From the NCBI RefSeq assembly GCF_023534745.1, contig NZ_JAMHJQ010000014.1, positions 124,001 through 188,000 on the forward strand: a stretch of 64,000 nucleotides of DNA. Reading direction: 5' to 3'. The DNA is from Streptomyces sp. 35G-GA-8 (GTDB lineage: Bacteria; Actinomycetota; Actinomycetes; Streptomycetales; Streptomycetaceae). Both the position numbers and the translations under genes were made by a program. The notes under the pieces were generated by a model. It was given only the letters and a program-made list of their open reading frames with translations, was not told the DNA's origin and ran no database searches. Positions 1-8,441 of this stretch are shown in pieces. Position 1 is the stretch's first letter, and each line of letters opens with the position of its first letter.

Positions 1-293
1 ATGACGAGCACCGGTACCCGGCTGCGCTGTGCGTCGAACATGCCGTTGATGAGGTGCAGGTTTCCAGGGCCGCAGCTGCCTGCCGCGACCGCGAGTTCGC
101 CGGTGACACCGGCCTCGGCGGCGGCCGCGAACGCGGCGGCCTCCTCGTGCCGCACATGCTCCCAGGCGATACCGCCGTCGCGGCGCAGGGCGTCGGTGAA
201 CCCGTTGAGGGAGTCTCCCGGCAGGCCGTAGACGCGCCGTACGCCGGCGGCCTTGAGCGTAGAGATCATGGCATCCGCGACGGTGGCGGCCAT
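1..293 (-). CDS. poxB: Pyruvate dehydrogenase (quinone) / PoxB-like ThDP enzyme, N-terminal part
   Basis: Only the first 97 codons lie in the window; the gene continues beyond base 1. The translation starts [18 protein letters not shown] and contains the segments [26 protein letters not shown] and [17 protein letters not shown], which are the pyrimidine-binding half of ThDP enzymes of the PoxB type, including the Glu of HEE that activates the cofactor. PoxB decarboxylates pyruvate to acetate and CO2 and passes electrons to quinone at the membrane. The ATG at 293 follows AAGGAGG at a good distance. Acetolactate synthase and other 2-oxoacid decarboxylases share the fold, but the [13 protein letters not shown] wording is typical of PoxB. 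Confidence 0.85.
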   Translation of the reverse strand, partial: MAATVADAMISTLKAAGVRRVYGLPGDSLNGFTDALRRDGGIAWEHVRHEEAAAFAAAAEAGVTGELAVAAGSCGPGNLHLINGMFDAQRSRVPVLV

Positions 294-370
294 CCGTTCC
301 TCCTTGGACTGGGGTGAGCGGGCTCCCGACCGACGTGGCCGGTATGACCGGCATGACCGGTTCAGAGGCT

Positions 371-964
371 TCAGGTGACGTCCTGCTCCCCGGACCGCTC
401 CTTCGGCGGCCGCCGCAGCAGCGCTTGCCGCGTGGCCAGGCCGCCCAGTACTCCGGCCGCACAGCCGACGATGCCCGCGGACGAGGGCCAGTTGACGCCG
501 GTCAGCCGGTCGAGTGACCAGGCACCCGGCCCGGTGAGCCCGGTGACGCCCATGGACGCGACCAGGACCAGCGGATACTCGTAGCCGTCGTTCTGGACCC
601 AGGGCCCGTGCGGGAGCTTCACCGTGGCCGCGACGGTCATGACACCGGCGACGGTCGCCACCGCGAGCGGTGTCAGCAGCCCGGCCGCGAGCAGCAGGCC
701 CCCGACCGTCTGACCGCTCCCGGCCGCCACCGCGGTGAGCCGGCCGCCGCGGAAGCCGTCGCGCCGGAACTCCTCGGCACCGGCGGTCAGGCCTTCTCCG
801 CCCACCCAGCGCGTCATCTTCTGGAGGCCGTGGGCGGCGACCAGACCTCCGACGACGATACGGAGGGAGAGCAGCCCGGCGTCGGTCCAGCCCGCGCCCT
901 GGCCGCCAACGCCCCGTGCCGCACGCAGCGACCGTTGTCTTGCGGTGAGACTTGGATTCCGCAT
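371..964 (-). CDS. DoxX family membrane protein
   Basis: 197 residues. A basic N-terminus ([13 protein letters not shown]) is followed by four hydrophobic segments at about residues 30-50, 80-105, 110-130 and 145-185. The first helix contains [17 protein letters not shown], the usual DoxX start. DoxX proteins are small integral membrane proteins linked to redox balance or thiosulfate oxidation; the activity of this subfamily is not known. The ATG at 964 was chosen because it follows GAGAAG; an in-frame extension to 1033 has no ribosome binding site. It lies just upstream of the poxB-like gene on the same strand, 77 bp away, so co-transcription is possible. Confidence 0.8.
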   Translation of the reverse strand: MRNPSLTARQRSLRAARGVGGQGAGWTDAGLLSLRIVVGGLVAAHGLQKMTRWVGGEGLTAGAEEFRRDGFRGGRLTAVAAGSGQTVGGLLLAAGLLTPLAVATVAGVMTVAATVKLPHGPWVQNDGYEYPLVLVASMGVTGLTGPGAWSLDRLTGVNWPSSAGIVGCAAGVLGGLATRQALLRRPPKERSGEQDVT

Positions 965-1125
965 GGTCACTTCTCTTCTCGTGCCGCGGACGGTGAGCAC
1001 CGGACAGCCCGACAGCCCGACAGTTCGGCTCAACGGTGAGATTTGGCGCTTTTAGTACAACGTCCCCCTCTTTTGCGCGCAAGCCGTGGACCGGCGCTCA
1101 CCAGTGGCCGGATCACCAGCCGCGT

Positions 1126-2442
1126 TCACGCATCGGCCGACGAGGCGGCGCGGTCCGACGCGCGTCCTCCGCGGGGCCACCAGCCGATGAGCGCGGCCGC
1201 GACACAGGCCGCCGCCCCCAGGGCGAGCGAGTACCGGGGACTGGCCGCGTCCGAGACCGCGCCGATGACGGGTGAGCCGATGGGCGTGCTTCCCACGAGC
1301 GCGGTGGACCACAGGGCGGTGACGCGGCCGCGGTACCGCGGCGAGGAGGCGAGCTGGACCGTGGCGTTCCCCGTCGTCAGAAACATGACGCTCGCCGCTC
1401 CGACGCATACGCAGGCGACGATCGCGACCGGCACCGTCGGGGAAAGAGCCAGGAAAACGACGCACGCGGCATAAGCGCAGGCGATCCTGACGAGAAAGGG
1501 AACGCCGGTGCGTGAGGCGCGGGCCGCGTACAGCCCGCCCGCGACAGCGCCGGCACCGAGCGATCCGATCAGCCAGTTGTACGTGGTCTCGACACCGTGG
1601 AAGGTGTCGCGCGCCAACAAGGGAAGGCTCACCTCGAATTCGAAGGTGAATGTTCCCACCAGGGCCATCATCAGCAGCGGCCGGGCGATCGAGTGGTGGC
1701 CCATGGCATAGCGCAGTCCTGCCCGCAACTGTCCTTTCGCCCTCGGGGCAGGGGCGCTGGGGTGCAGCTGTCCGGTATCGAGGGACAGGAGAGACAGAAC
1801 GACGAAACTGAAACTGACGGCGTTGGCGACGAAGCACCAGCCGATGCCCACGGTGGTGACCAGAACGGCGGCGATGGTCGGCCCCAGTACCCGGGCGACA
1901 TTGACGAGCGTGCTGTTCAGGGTCACGGCATTGCGGAGCAGGGAGGGTCCTACGACCTCTCCCACGAACGCCTGCCGCGCGGGGTTGTCCGCGGCACTGA
2001 AGACGCCGAAGAGCAGGGCCAGGACGACGATCTGCCACAGGGTGATGGTTCCGGCGAGGACGCTGACGCCCAGAGCCGTGGAGACCAGCCCCAGGCCCAC
2101 CTGTGTGACGATCAGAAGGCGCCGCTTGTCGAACCGGTCGACCAACAGACCGGCGTACGGCGAGAGCAGGAGGACGGGAAGAAACCGGGCCGAGGTGGTC
2201 AGGCCGAGTGCGGTACCGGAGTCGGTCAGCCGCAGCACCAGCAGTGCCTGGGCGACCGTTTCGACCCAGGTGCCGATCAGGCTGAGGGCCTGTCCGCTCA
2301 CATACCTGCGGAAATTCGGTACCGCCAGCGCGGCGAAGACGCGCCGCTTCCATTCCGGGGCTGTGATCGGCACCAGGGAAACGTGGCACGAAATGGTGCC
2401 CGGGCCTAGGACGACACGGGGAGAGGTATGGGCCGGCCCCAT
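1126..2442 (-). CDS. MFS transporter (enterobactin exporter / MFS_3 type)
   Basis: About 438 residues with twelve predicted membrane helices. Near the N-terminus FRRYVSGQALSLIGTWVE matches the start of drug/siderophore exporters of the MFS_3 (EntS-like) group, and RFLPVLLLSPYAGLLVDRFDKRR is the loop 2-3 signature with the basic DR-x-D/K-R motif. A second half starts near LLMMALVGTFTFEFEVSLPL. Such proteins expel small molecules by proton antiport. The start is uncertain: ATG at 2442 is used, but a GTG 24 codons downstream would give a more typical short N-terminus. The gene diverges from the hydrolase at 2563 and a 15-bp tandem repeat lies between them. No substrate can be inferred. Confidence 0.8.
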   Translation of the reverse strand: MGPAHTSPRVVLGPGTISCHVSLVPITAPEWKRRVFAALAVPNFRRYVSGQALSLIGTWVETVAQALLVLRLTDSGTALGLTTSARFLPVLLLSPYAGLLVDRFDKRRLLIVTQVGLGLVSTALGVSVLAGTITLWQIVVLALLFGVFSAADNPARQAFVGEVVGPSLLRNAVTLNSTLVNVARVLGPTIAAVLVTTVGIGWCFVANAVSFSFVVLSLLSLDTGQLHPSAPAPRAKGQLRAGLRYAMGHHSIARPLLMMALVGTFTFEFEVSLPLLARDTFHGVETTYNWLIGSLGAGAVAGGLYAARASRTGVPFLVRIACAYAACVVFLALSPTVPVAIVACVCVGAASVMFLTTGNATVQLASSPRYRGRVTALWSTALVGSTPIGSPVIGAVSDAASPRYSLALGAAACVAAALIGWWPRGGRASDRAASSADA

Positions 2443-2483
2443 GGTCGTACGGGAACGGCCCCAGCACGATATGGCGGCGCACC

Positions 2484-2543
2484 CATTCGTATCGCCACCA
2501 CCCGTATCGCCACCACCCGTATCGCCACCATCCGTATCGCCAC
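2484..2543. repeat. Tandem repeat, four 15-bp units
   Basis: Four consecutive 15-bp units of the form CAcCCGTATCGCCAC; the two middle units are identical and the outer two differ by one or two bases. The array lies in the 120-bp gap between the divergent MFS and hydrolase genes, ending just before the hydrolase ribosome binding site. Read on the plus strand it would encode repeats of IATTR, but this lies upstream of the better start at 2563. Confidence 0.9.
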
Positions 2544-2562
2544 TCCCCGGAGGCCCGCTCCC

Positions 2563-3957
2563 ATGCGTCTGTCCCGAGGCATCCCGTCCCGAGGCATCCC
2601 GGTTCTCGCCGCCCTTGTGATGGGGCTGTCCTCCATCGGCCCCGCCGGAGCGGTGGGCGCGGCGCCACCGGACCGCGCGGACGCGCACTGCGCCCGGCAG
2701 CACCGGCTGGATGTGCCGGGAGCCGACCATCAGCGGAGCGCGTGTCTGGCGGATCTCACGACCACGGCGCTCGCCGGCACCCCGTACACCGATCCGGCCG
2801 ACCAGGCGGGACTGTCCGCGGCGGGGACGGAGAAGCCCTCCGGGGTGCCGGGCGTCCAGATCGACGGGTACTTCCCCGACGACTCGCGCTCCAACGCCAC
2901 CCACGGCTGGCGGCACGACGCCCAGTTCGTGATCAGACTGCCCGACAAGTGGAACGGCGGCCTGGTCGTCACGGGCGCGCCCGGCAACCGCAGGCAGTAC
3001 TCCACGGACGTCCTGATCTCCGATGCCGTGCTGGCGGCGGGATATGCCTACGCGGCCACGGACAAGGGCAATACGGGTACCGACTTCTTCGCGGACGGCG
3101 AGCGGCCGGGTGACGCCGTCGCCGAATGGAACAGCCGGGTCACCGAGCTGACGCGCGCCGCCAAGAAGGCCGTACAGCAGCGCTACGGGCACGGGCCGCG
3201 CCATACATATATGACGGGCATCTCCAACGGCGGATATCTGACCCGCTGGCAGCTGGAGAACCATCCGGAGCTGTACGACGGAGGTGTGGACTGGGAAGGC
3301 ACGCTCTGGACCACCCGCGGGCCCAATCCGCTGACGAGTCTGCCGGTCACCGTCGCCCGGAGCCTCGGCGCGGCGGACGACGACGATCTCCTCGCGGCCG
3401 GGTTCGCGGACGGCTCCCAGTTTCTCTGGCCGTACCACCAGACGGCGTACTGGGGACTGACCCAGAAGATCTTCCGCGCGGAGTTCGACCCGTCGTACGA
3501 CCCCAAGTGCCCGGGGGCGTCCGCCGGTTCGACGCCCGAGGAGATCTTCGCCGCCTGTCCCTCCGACGCCGCCTACGACTACGCCTCCCGTCCCGCGTCC
3601 GTCCACCGCGCCGTGGCGAAGGTCGCGCTGACCGGGCGGATCGGCAAGCCCATGATCACGCTCCACGGTGATCTGGACTCGCTGCTGCCGATCGCCACCG
3701 ACTCGGATGTGTACACGCGGATGATCGACGACCGGGGCCGCGGCCGGCTGCACCGCTATTACACCGTCGAGAACGGCACCCACACCGATGGCCTCTACGA
3801 CACCTATCCGGACAGGCTGCGGCCGATCCTGCCCTGCTACCGCTCGGCGTTCACGGCCCTCACGGCCTGGGTGGAGGACGGTACGGCCCCGCCCGCGGAC
3901 CGTACGATCCGCCGGCCCGCGAGTGGTGATGTGGTCAATTCCTGCGCGCTGAAGTGA
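2563..3957 (+). CDS. Secreted alpha/beta hydrolase (tannase / 3-hydroxybutyrate-oligomer hydrolase-like)
   Basis: 464 residues. The start MRLSRGIPSRGIPVLAALVMG followed by GPAGAVGAAP is a Sec signal peptide with an AxA-like cleavage site. The nucleophile elbow is GISNGGYLTRW, preceded by the oxyanion-type strand WNGGLVVTGAPGN, and the C-terminal ITLHGDLDSLLPI and ENGTHTDGL supply the likely acid and His. This fits secreted hydrolases in the tannase / feruloyl-esterase / 3HB-oligomer-hydrolase group; the substrate is not decided by sequence alone. Several Cys residues (PKCPG, AACPS, LPCYR, NSCAL) suggest disulfides in an exported protein. The ATG at 2563 has CGGAGG upstream; a longer in-frame start at 2428 would add a repeat-encoded tail and mask the signal peptide. 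Confidence 0.72.
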   Translation: MRLSRGIPSRGIPVLAALVMGLSSIGPAGAVGAAPPDRADAHCARQHRLDVPGADHQRSACLADLTTTALAGTPYTDPADQAGLSAAGTEKPSGVPGVQIDGYFPDDSRSNATHGWRHDAQFVIRLPDKWNGGLVVTGAPGNRRQYSTDVLISDAVLAAGYAYAATDKGNTGTDFFADGERPGDAVAEWNSRVTELTRAAKKAVQQRYGHGPRHTYMTGISNGGYLTRWQLENHPELYDGGVDWEGTLWTTRGPNPLTSLPVTVARSLGAADDDDLLAAGFADGSQFLWPYHQTAYWGLTQKIFRAEFDPSYDPKCPGASAGSTPEEIFAACPSDAAYDYASRPASVHRAVAKVALTGRIGKPMITLHGDLDSLLPIATDSDVYTRMIDDRGRGRLHRYYTVENGTHTDGLYDTYPDRLRPILPCYRSAFTALTAWVEDGTAPPADRTIRRPASGDVVNSCALK

Positions 3958-3961
3958 CGCG

Positions 3962-3985
3962 CGGCCGGCCGGTGACGGCCGGCCG
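3962..3985 (+). terminator. Hairpin terminator after the hydrolase gene
   Basis: Perfect 9-bp stem (CGGCCGGCC / GGCCGGCCG) with a 6-base loop, four bases after the hydrolase stop codon. It has no T-tract, as is usual for Streptomyces terminators. Confidence 0.6.
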
Positions 3986-4026
3986 TGCTCAGGTGGCCGA
4001 CGCCGTCGGACAGGACGACGATGGAG

Positions 4027-4110
4027 GCATCAGCGGGCATCGGCGGGCATCGGCGGGCATCAGCGTGTCTGCGGGCATCAGCGCGTGTCAGCGTGTCCGC
4101 GCGCATCAGC
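4027..4110. repeat. Imperfect tandem repeat of GGGCATCAGC-type units
   Basis: Eight or so degenerate copies of a 10-bp unit (variants GGGCATCGGC, GGGCATCAGC, GCGCATCAGC) fill the leader between the hydrolase terminator and the ribosome binding site of the DUF5996 gene. It would be part of the mRNA leader of that gene if the promoter lies upstream. Confidence 0.75.
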
Positions 4111-4123
4111 TCCGGAGGAATTC

Positions 4124-5071
4124 ATGGTGACGACGGAAGCCCGCCGGGGAGCCGGCATGTGGCCCCGATTGCGGCTCGCCGAGTGGGTCGAGACGCGCGA
4201 CACGCTGCACATGTGGACCCAGATCGTCGGGAAGGTCCGGCTGGCACACGCCCCGCTGCTCAACCACTGGTGGCAGGTGACGTTCTACGTCAGCCCACGG
4301 GGATTGACCACCTCGGCCATTCCCCACGACGCGGGTGCCTTCGACATCGAGTTCGACTTCATCGACCATGTGCTGAGTCTGCGCACGAGCGACGGCGGCG
4401 CCCGGCGCATCGCCCTGGAGTCCATGCCGGTGGCGGACTTCCACGCCCGTGTTCTGCGGGCCCTGGCGGAGTTGGACGTCCCCACCACGATCCAGGGGCA
4501 TCCGAACGAGGTCGAGCCGGCGATCCCGTTCGCGGAGGACTTCTCGCACCACACGTACGACCCGCGGGGCGCGCACCTGTTCTGGCGCCAGCTTCTCCAG
4601 GCCAACCGGGTGTTCGGCGAGTTCCGCAGCTACTTCGTCGGCAAGGTCAGCCCGGTCCACTTCTTCTGGGGTGCCATGGATCTGGCCTGCACCCGTTTCT
4701 CCGGACGCGGCGCCCCCCGCCACCCCGGTGGAGCACCGAACTGCGGTGACTGGGTCATGGAAGAGGGCTACTCACGCGAGCTGAGCAGTTGCGGTTTCTG
4801 GCCCGGCGGCGGTGACGAGGGGGCTTTCTACTCGTACGCCTACCCCGAACCCGACGGATTCGCCGAGAGCGCCGTCACCCCCTCCGAGGCGTTCTACAGC
4901 CGGGAGAACGGCCAGTTCCTGCTGCCGTACGAGGCGGTGCGCACCGCTCCCGAACCCGATCGGGCGCTGCTGGGCTTTCTGCGCGGTACCTACGAGGCCG
5001 CCGCCGAGCGGGGCGGATGGGACCGGGCGTCGCTGGAGGAGGACCCGGCCCGCTGGAGCCGACACCGGTAG
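4124..5071 (+). CDS. DUF5996 family protein
   Basis: 315 residues, soluble, no signal peptide. Characteristic stretches are LRLAEWVETRDTLHMWTQIVGK near the start, HWWQVTFYVSPRGLTT, FDIEFDFIDHVL, and the central FFWGAMDLACTRFSGR and CGFWPGG motifs. These match a widespread uncharacterised bacterial family (DUF5996) rich in Trp, His and aromatic residues. No enzymatic activity is established. The ATG at 4124 follows GGAGGA at ideal spacing. It is preceded by a degenerate 10-bp repeat and followed by 176 bp without a gene before the multicopper oxidase. Confidence 0.8.
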   Translation: MVTTEARRGAGMWPRLRLAEWVETRDTLHMWTQIVGKVRLAHAPLLNHWWQVTFYVSPRGLTTSAIPHDAGAFDIEFDFIDHVLSLRTSDGGARRIALESMPVADFHARVLRALAELDVPTTIQGHPNEVEPAIPFAEDFSHHTYDPRGAHLFWRQLLQANRVFGEFRSYFVGKVSPVHFFWGAMDLACTRFSGRGAPRHPGGAPNCGDWVMEEGYSRELSSCGFWPGGGDEGAFYSYAYPEPDGFAESAVTPSEAFYSRENGQFLLPYEAVRTAPEPDRALLGFLRGTYEAAAERGGWDRASLEEDPARWSRHR

Positions 5072-5247
5072 CACCCCTCGTCCTGACTCCTCTCTCCCTT
5101 CTCTGTTACCGCCGTTGGGGCGGATTCGTGTGGGCGGAACGTGTGGTGCGCCGGCGTATCGGGGTTCGTTCCCTAACCTCCGGTTTGTTCCCCCGGTGCT
5201 CCGGGCCGTGACCCCGGGCACGATATGCCGCCTGTAGGGAGAGAGTT

Positions 5248-6774
5248 GTGACTCGGTCACGTTCCAAGTTCACCTGGCTCGTCGTCGGCCTGGTGTTCGC
5301 CGCGGCCTGGCTGGCCGGCTGCGGCGGCTCGGTGTCCGACCGGGCGACCCGGGCCAACGAAGGGCCGTTGCCCGGGGCGTCGCAGGCCGAGCGGGCAGGG
5401 AAGGGCGAGCCGCTGCGCAATCCCCCGCAGATGGTGAGCCACAACGGAGTCCTGCGCACCACCGTGGTCGTCGAACGGCAGAAGGTGCTGGTGGGAGACC
5501 GCCGGCTGTGGGGCCTCACCTACAACGGCCGCTATATGCCGCCCACTCTCCGCGTCAAGCCCGGCGACCGCATCGAACTGGCGATGGTGAACCGGGTCAC
5601 GGAGAAGGTGCAGGGCGTGACGAAGGACACCAATCTGCATGTGCACGGGCTCCATGTCTCACCGCGCCAACCCGCCGACGACATCTTTCTCTCCATCAAG
5701 CCGGGCACGACGTACAACTACTCGTATCAGTTGCCGCGCGACATCACACCGGGCACCTACTGGTACCACTCACACATCGACATGTACTCCGCCGCGCAGG
5801 TGGCCGGCGGGCAGTCGGGCCTCATCATCATCGACGGACTGCGGAAGTATCTGCCGCCGGCCCTGAAGAACATCACCGAACGTGTCATCGCCCTGAAGGA
5901 CAACCAGATCCAGGGCGACGCGATCAAGGTCAATCCGCTGAGCATCCAGGCGAAGACCAACCGGACGGTCAACGGCCAGCAGAATCCGGTCATCGGCATC
6001 CGCCCCGGGGAGACCCAGCTGTGGCGGCTCGCCAATATCGGCGCGAACATCTACTACAAGCTGCGTCTGCCGGGCGCCACCTTCCATGTCATCGCCCAGG
6101 ACGGTTATCCCGTCCAACGGGTCTACGGCGCTCAGACGCTGCTCATCCCGGCCGCCGCGCGGTTCGACGTCCTGGTCCAGGGAGGCAAGGCGGGCACCGC
6201 CCAGCTGGAGACCCTTCCGTTCGACACCGGGCCGGCCGGCAACACCTTTCCTCAGGTGGATCTCGCCAGTGTGGTCACCGGTGGAACTCCCATGACTCCG
6301 GCCGCGATCCCCACCACTTTCGCGCCCAGCGAAGATCTCGCCAAGGCCACCATCGCCGACCGGAAGAATCTGGTGTACACGGAGACGACCACGGCCACCC
6401 CGGAGCGGTATTACATCAACGGCCGGTATTACGACCCCAATCGGATCGATTTCACCTCGCGTCTGAACACGGTGGAGGAATGGACTGTCCGCAACGACAC
6501 GGAGGAGGACCATTCCTTCCATCTCCACACCAACCACTTCCAGTTGATGAGCGTCAACGGAAAGCCCACCGATCCCGGGCACCGCTGGTACGAGACGGTG
6601 AATGTCATCCAGGGCCAGTCCATCGTGTTCCGTGTCCACTTCACGAATTTCACCGGCAAGACGGTGGCACACTGCCATCTCCTCAACCACGAGGACATGG
6701 GCATGATGTCCGTCCTGGACATCGTCGACGGTCCGGGCGCCAAAGCCGGTTCGCGCCCGCCGAAGTCAGGGTGA
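5248..6774 (+). CDS. Multicopper oxidase, membrane-anchored lipoprotein
   Basis: 508 residues beginning with a lipoprotein signal peptide: basic MTRSRSK, a hydrophobic stretch, then the lipobox LAGC (Cys at about 28). All four copper motifs are present: LHVHGLH (H131, H133), WYHSHID (H174, H176), HSFHLHTNH (H422, H425, H427) and HCHLLNHEDMGMM (H475, C476, H477, H481, axial M486). The enzyme should carry a type 1 copper and a trinuclear cluster and reduce O2 to water while oxidising phenols or metal ions outside the cell. Length and the Met axial ligand suggest a CueO- or bilirubin-oxidase-like enzyme rather than the small two-domain laccase typical of Streptomyces. Start is GTG 5248 after GGGAGAG. 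No copper-responsive operator was recognised. Confidence 0.9.
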   Translation: MTRSRSKFTWLVVGLVFAAAWLAGCGGSVSDRATRANEGPLPGASQAERAGKGEPLRNPPQMVSHNGVLRTTVVVERQKVLVGDRRLWGLTYNGRYMPPTLRVKPGDRIELAMVNRVTEKVQGVTKDTNLHVHGLHVSPRQPADDIFLSIKPGTTYNYSYQLPRDITPGTYWYHSHIDMYSAAQVAGGQSGLIIIDGLRKYLPPALKNITERVIALKDNQIQGDAIKVNPLSIQAKTNRTVNGQQNPVIGIRPGETQLWRLANIGANIYYKLRLPGATFHVIAQDGYPVQRVYGAQTLLIPAAARFDVLVQGGKAGTAQLETLPFDTGPAGNTFPQVDLASVVTGGTPMTPAAIPTTFAPSEDLAKATIADRKNLVYTETTTATPERYYINGRYYDPNRIDFTSRLNTVEEWTVRNDTEEDHSFHLHTNHFQLMSVNGKPTDPGHRWYETVNVIQGQSIVFRVHFTNFTGKTVAHCHLLNHEDMGMMSVLDIVDGPGAKAGSRPPKSG

Positions 6775-6782
6775 TCGGGAAG

Positions 6783-8429
6783 TCAGGGTGATCGGGGTGC
6801 CCGGGGCGTCCGCGTACGGAGAGACGCGGCAAGCGCTTCGCGGTCGCCGGCGCCCTTGGCGGTGCGGGGGAAGCGGTCGCGGAAGTAGATCTTCTTGGGG
6901 ACCTCGAAGGCGCTGAGCCGGCTGCGGCAGTGCTCCCGCAGGTCGGCCTCGGTGGCGTGGCGGCCGGGCTGGAGGATGACGGCGGCGTTGATCTCCTCGC
7001 CGTACTTCGGGTCGGGTACGGCGAATGCCAGCGCGTCCTGGACGGCGGGGTGGGCGAGCAGTACCGCCTCGACGGTGTGCGGGGCGATCTTCTCGCCGCC
7101 TCGGTTGATCATTTCCTTGGTCCGGCCGCTGAGGAACAGATAGCCGTCGGGGTCCAGATAGCCGAGGTCCCCGGTGTGGAACCAGCCGTCGACGAAGGAC
7201 GCGGCGGTGGCACGCGGGTCGTTCAGGTAACCGGCGGTGAGCGTCGGTCCGCGGACGCAGATCTCTCCGATCTCGCCGACGGCGGCCGGTTCACCGCCGG
7301 GCTCACCGCCGGTGGTGGTGATGCGGATCTCCAGGCCGGTGGGCAGGCCAACGGAGGCGTCCTTGCGGACGCCGTCACGGGGGAGCGGATTCGACGCGGC
7401 CTGGTGCGCGGTCTCGGTCATGCCGTAGGCGGAGATCACCGGTGCGCCGAACCGTTCCTCGGTCCGGTGCAGGACCGCGGGCGCGAGCGGCGCGCTGCTG
7501 CTGCGGATGAAGCGCAGCGCGGGAGTACCGGCGGCCGGGTAGTCGGTGGCGGCGCGGGCCAGCAGGATCTGGTGGATGGTGGGTACGGCGGTGTACCACG
7601 TCGCTCTTGTGCGGGTGATCTCGTCCCAGAACAGGTGCGCGGAGAACCGTCCCGCTGCCGGGAGATGGACGGCGCCGCCGCTCGCGAGGGTGGCGAGCAG
7701 ACCGGCGATGAGGCCATGCCCGTGGAACATCGGCATGACCAGCAGTGTCGCGTCGTCGGGCCCAAGGTGGCAGGTCAGCCGGATGTCGGCCACGGAGGCG
7801 GCCAGGTTGGCGTGGGTGAGGGGCACGATCTTGGGCGTGCCGGTGCTTCCCGTCGTGAACAGCAGCAGGGCGGACCCCGGCTCCTGCACCGTGCCGGGAT
7901 CCCGAGCCGTAGTGGTGTCCTGGCCGGTCGGCGGCGGTGCGATCCCGTCGGTGCCGGAACCGTGGTGGATGTCGGTGACGGTCAACTCCCCTTGGACGGC
8001 GTCGAGATCGACCGCCCACGCCGGGGTCGCCCCGGCATCCGCCGGGTAGTTGTCGCGCAGTCGGTGGGGAAGGAGTACGGCCCTGGCGTCGACGGCGGCC
8101 AGGCGCGTGCGTATCTCCGGGCCCGCCAGCTGTGGATCCATCGGGACGACCACGGCCCCGGTCGTCCAGGCGGCCAGCAGCGCGAGGACGAACTCGGGGC
8201 GGTTGTCGCTGTAGAGGGCGACCGGGTCGCCACGGGTGATCCCGGCCTCCGAGAGCCGACGCGCGAGTGTCCCCGCGAGCCGGCCCAGTCGCTGATAGGA
8301 CAGCCGGGCGCTGCCGTCCGCCACCCCGACGGCCGTGCGGTCCGGCGTCCGGCGGATGCTGTCCTCGATCAGCCCGGCCACACCGGTCCGGCGGGCCGTG
8401 CCCGTGTCGGCGGTGTCGCCGCCCGGCAT
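6783..8429 (-). CDS. Oxalate-CoA ligase-like AMP-binding enzyme
   Basis: 548 residues of the ANL superfamily. The P-loop-like A3 motif FTTGSTGTPKIVPLTH, the AYGMTETAHQAASNPLP segment, WFHTGDLGYLDPDG and RTKEMINRGGEKI are close to plant AAE3 / yeast Pcs60 oxalyl-CoA synthetases, where TETAHQ-x2-SNPLP is distinctive. The expected reaction is oxalate + ATP + CoA to oxalyl-CoA + AMP + PPi. Its place 12 bp after frc, in the same operon as oxc, supports oxalate as substrate. Oddity: the C-terminal A10 motif reads PRTAKGAGDRE, so the usual catalytic Lys (TxSGK) is Ala, with a Lys two positions earlier. The start is ATG 8429. Confidence 0.75.
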   Translation of the reverse strand: MPGGDTADTGTARRTGVAGLIEDSIRRTPDRTAVGVADGSARLSYQRLGRLAGTLARRLSEAGITRGDPVALYSDNRPEFVLALLAAWTTGAVVVPMDPQLAGPEIRTRLAAVDARAVLLPHRLRDNYPADAGATPAWAVDLDAVQGELTVTDIHHGSGTDGIAPPPTGQDTTTARDPGTVQEPGSALLLFTTGSTGTPKIVPLTHANLAASVADIRLTCHLGPDDATLLVMPMFHGHGLIAGLLATLASGGAVHLPAAGRFSAHLFWDEITRTRATWYTAVPTIHQILLARAATDYPAAGTPALRFIRSSSAPLAPAVLHRTEERFGAPVISAYGMTETAHQAASNPLPRDGVRKDASVGLPTGLEIRITTTGGEPGGEPAAVGEIGEICVRGPTLTAGYLNDPRATAASFVDGWFHTGDLGYLDPDGYLFLSGRTKEMINRGGEKIAPHTVEAVLLAHPAVQDALAFAVPDPKYGEEINAAVILQPGRHATEADLREHCRSRLSAFEVPKKIYFRDRFPRTAKGAGDREALAASLRTRTPRAPRSP

Positions 8430-8441
8430 CGGACTTCCCCG

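Noticed and set aside
2484-2543. CRISPR array
   Set aside because: Units are directly adjacent with no spacers, only 15 bp long and without cas genes nearby.
2428-2562. N-terminal extension of the hydrolase with IATTR repeats
   Set aside because: The signal peptide and CGGAGG site both point to ATG 2563; the extension arises from the 15-bp minisatellite.
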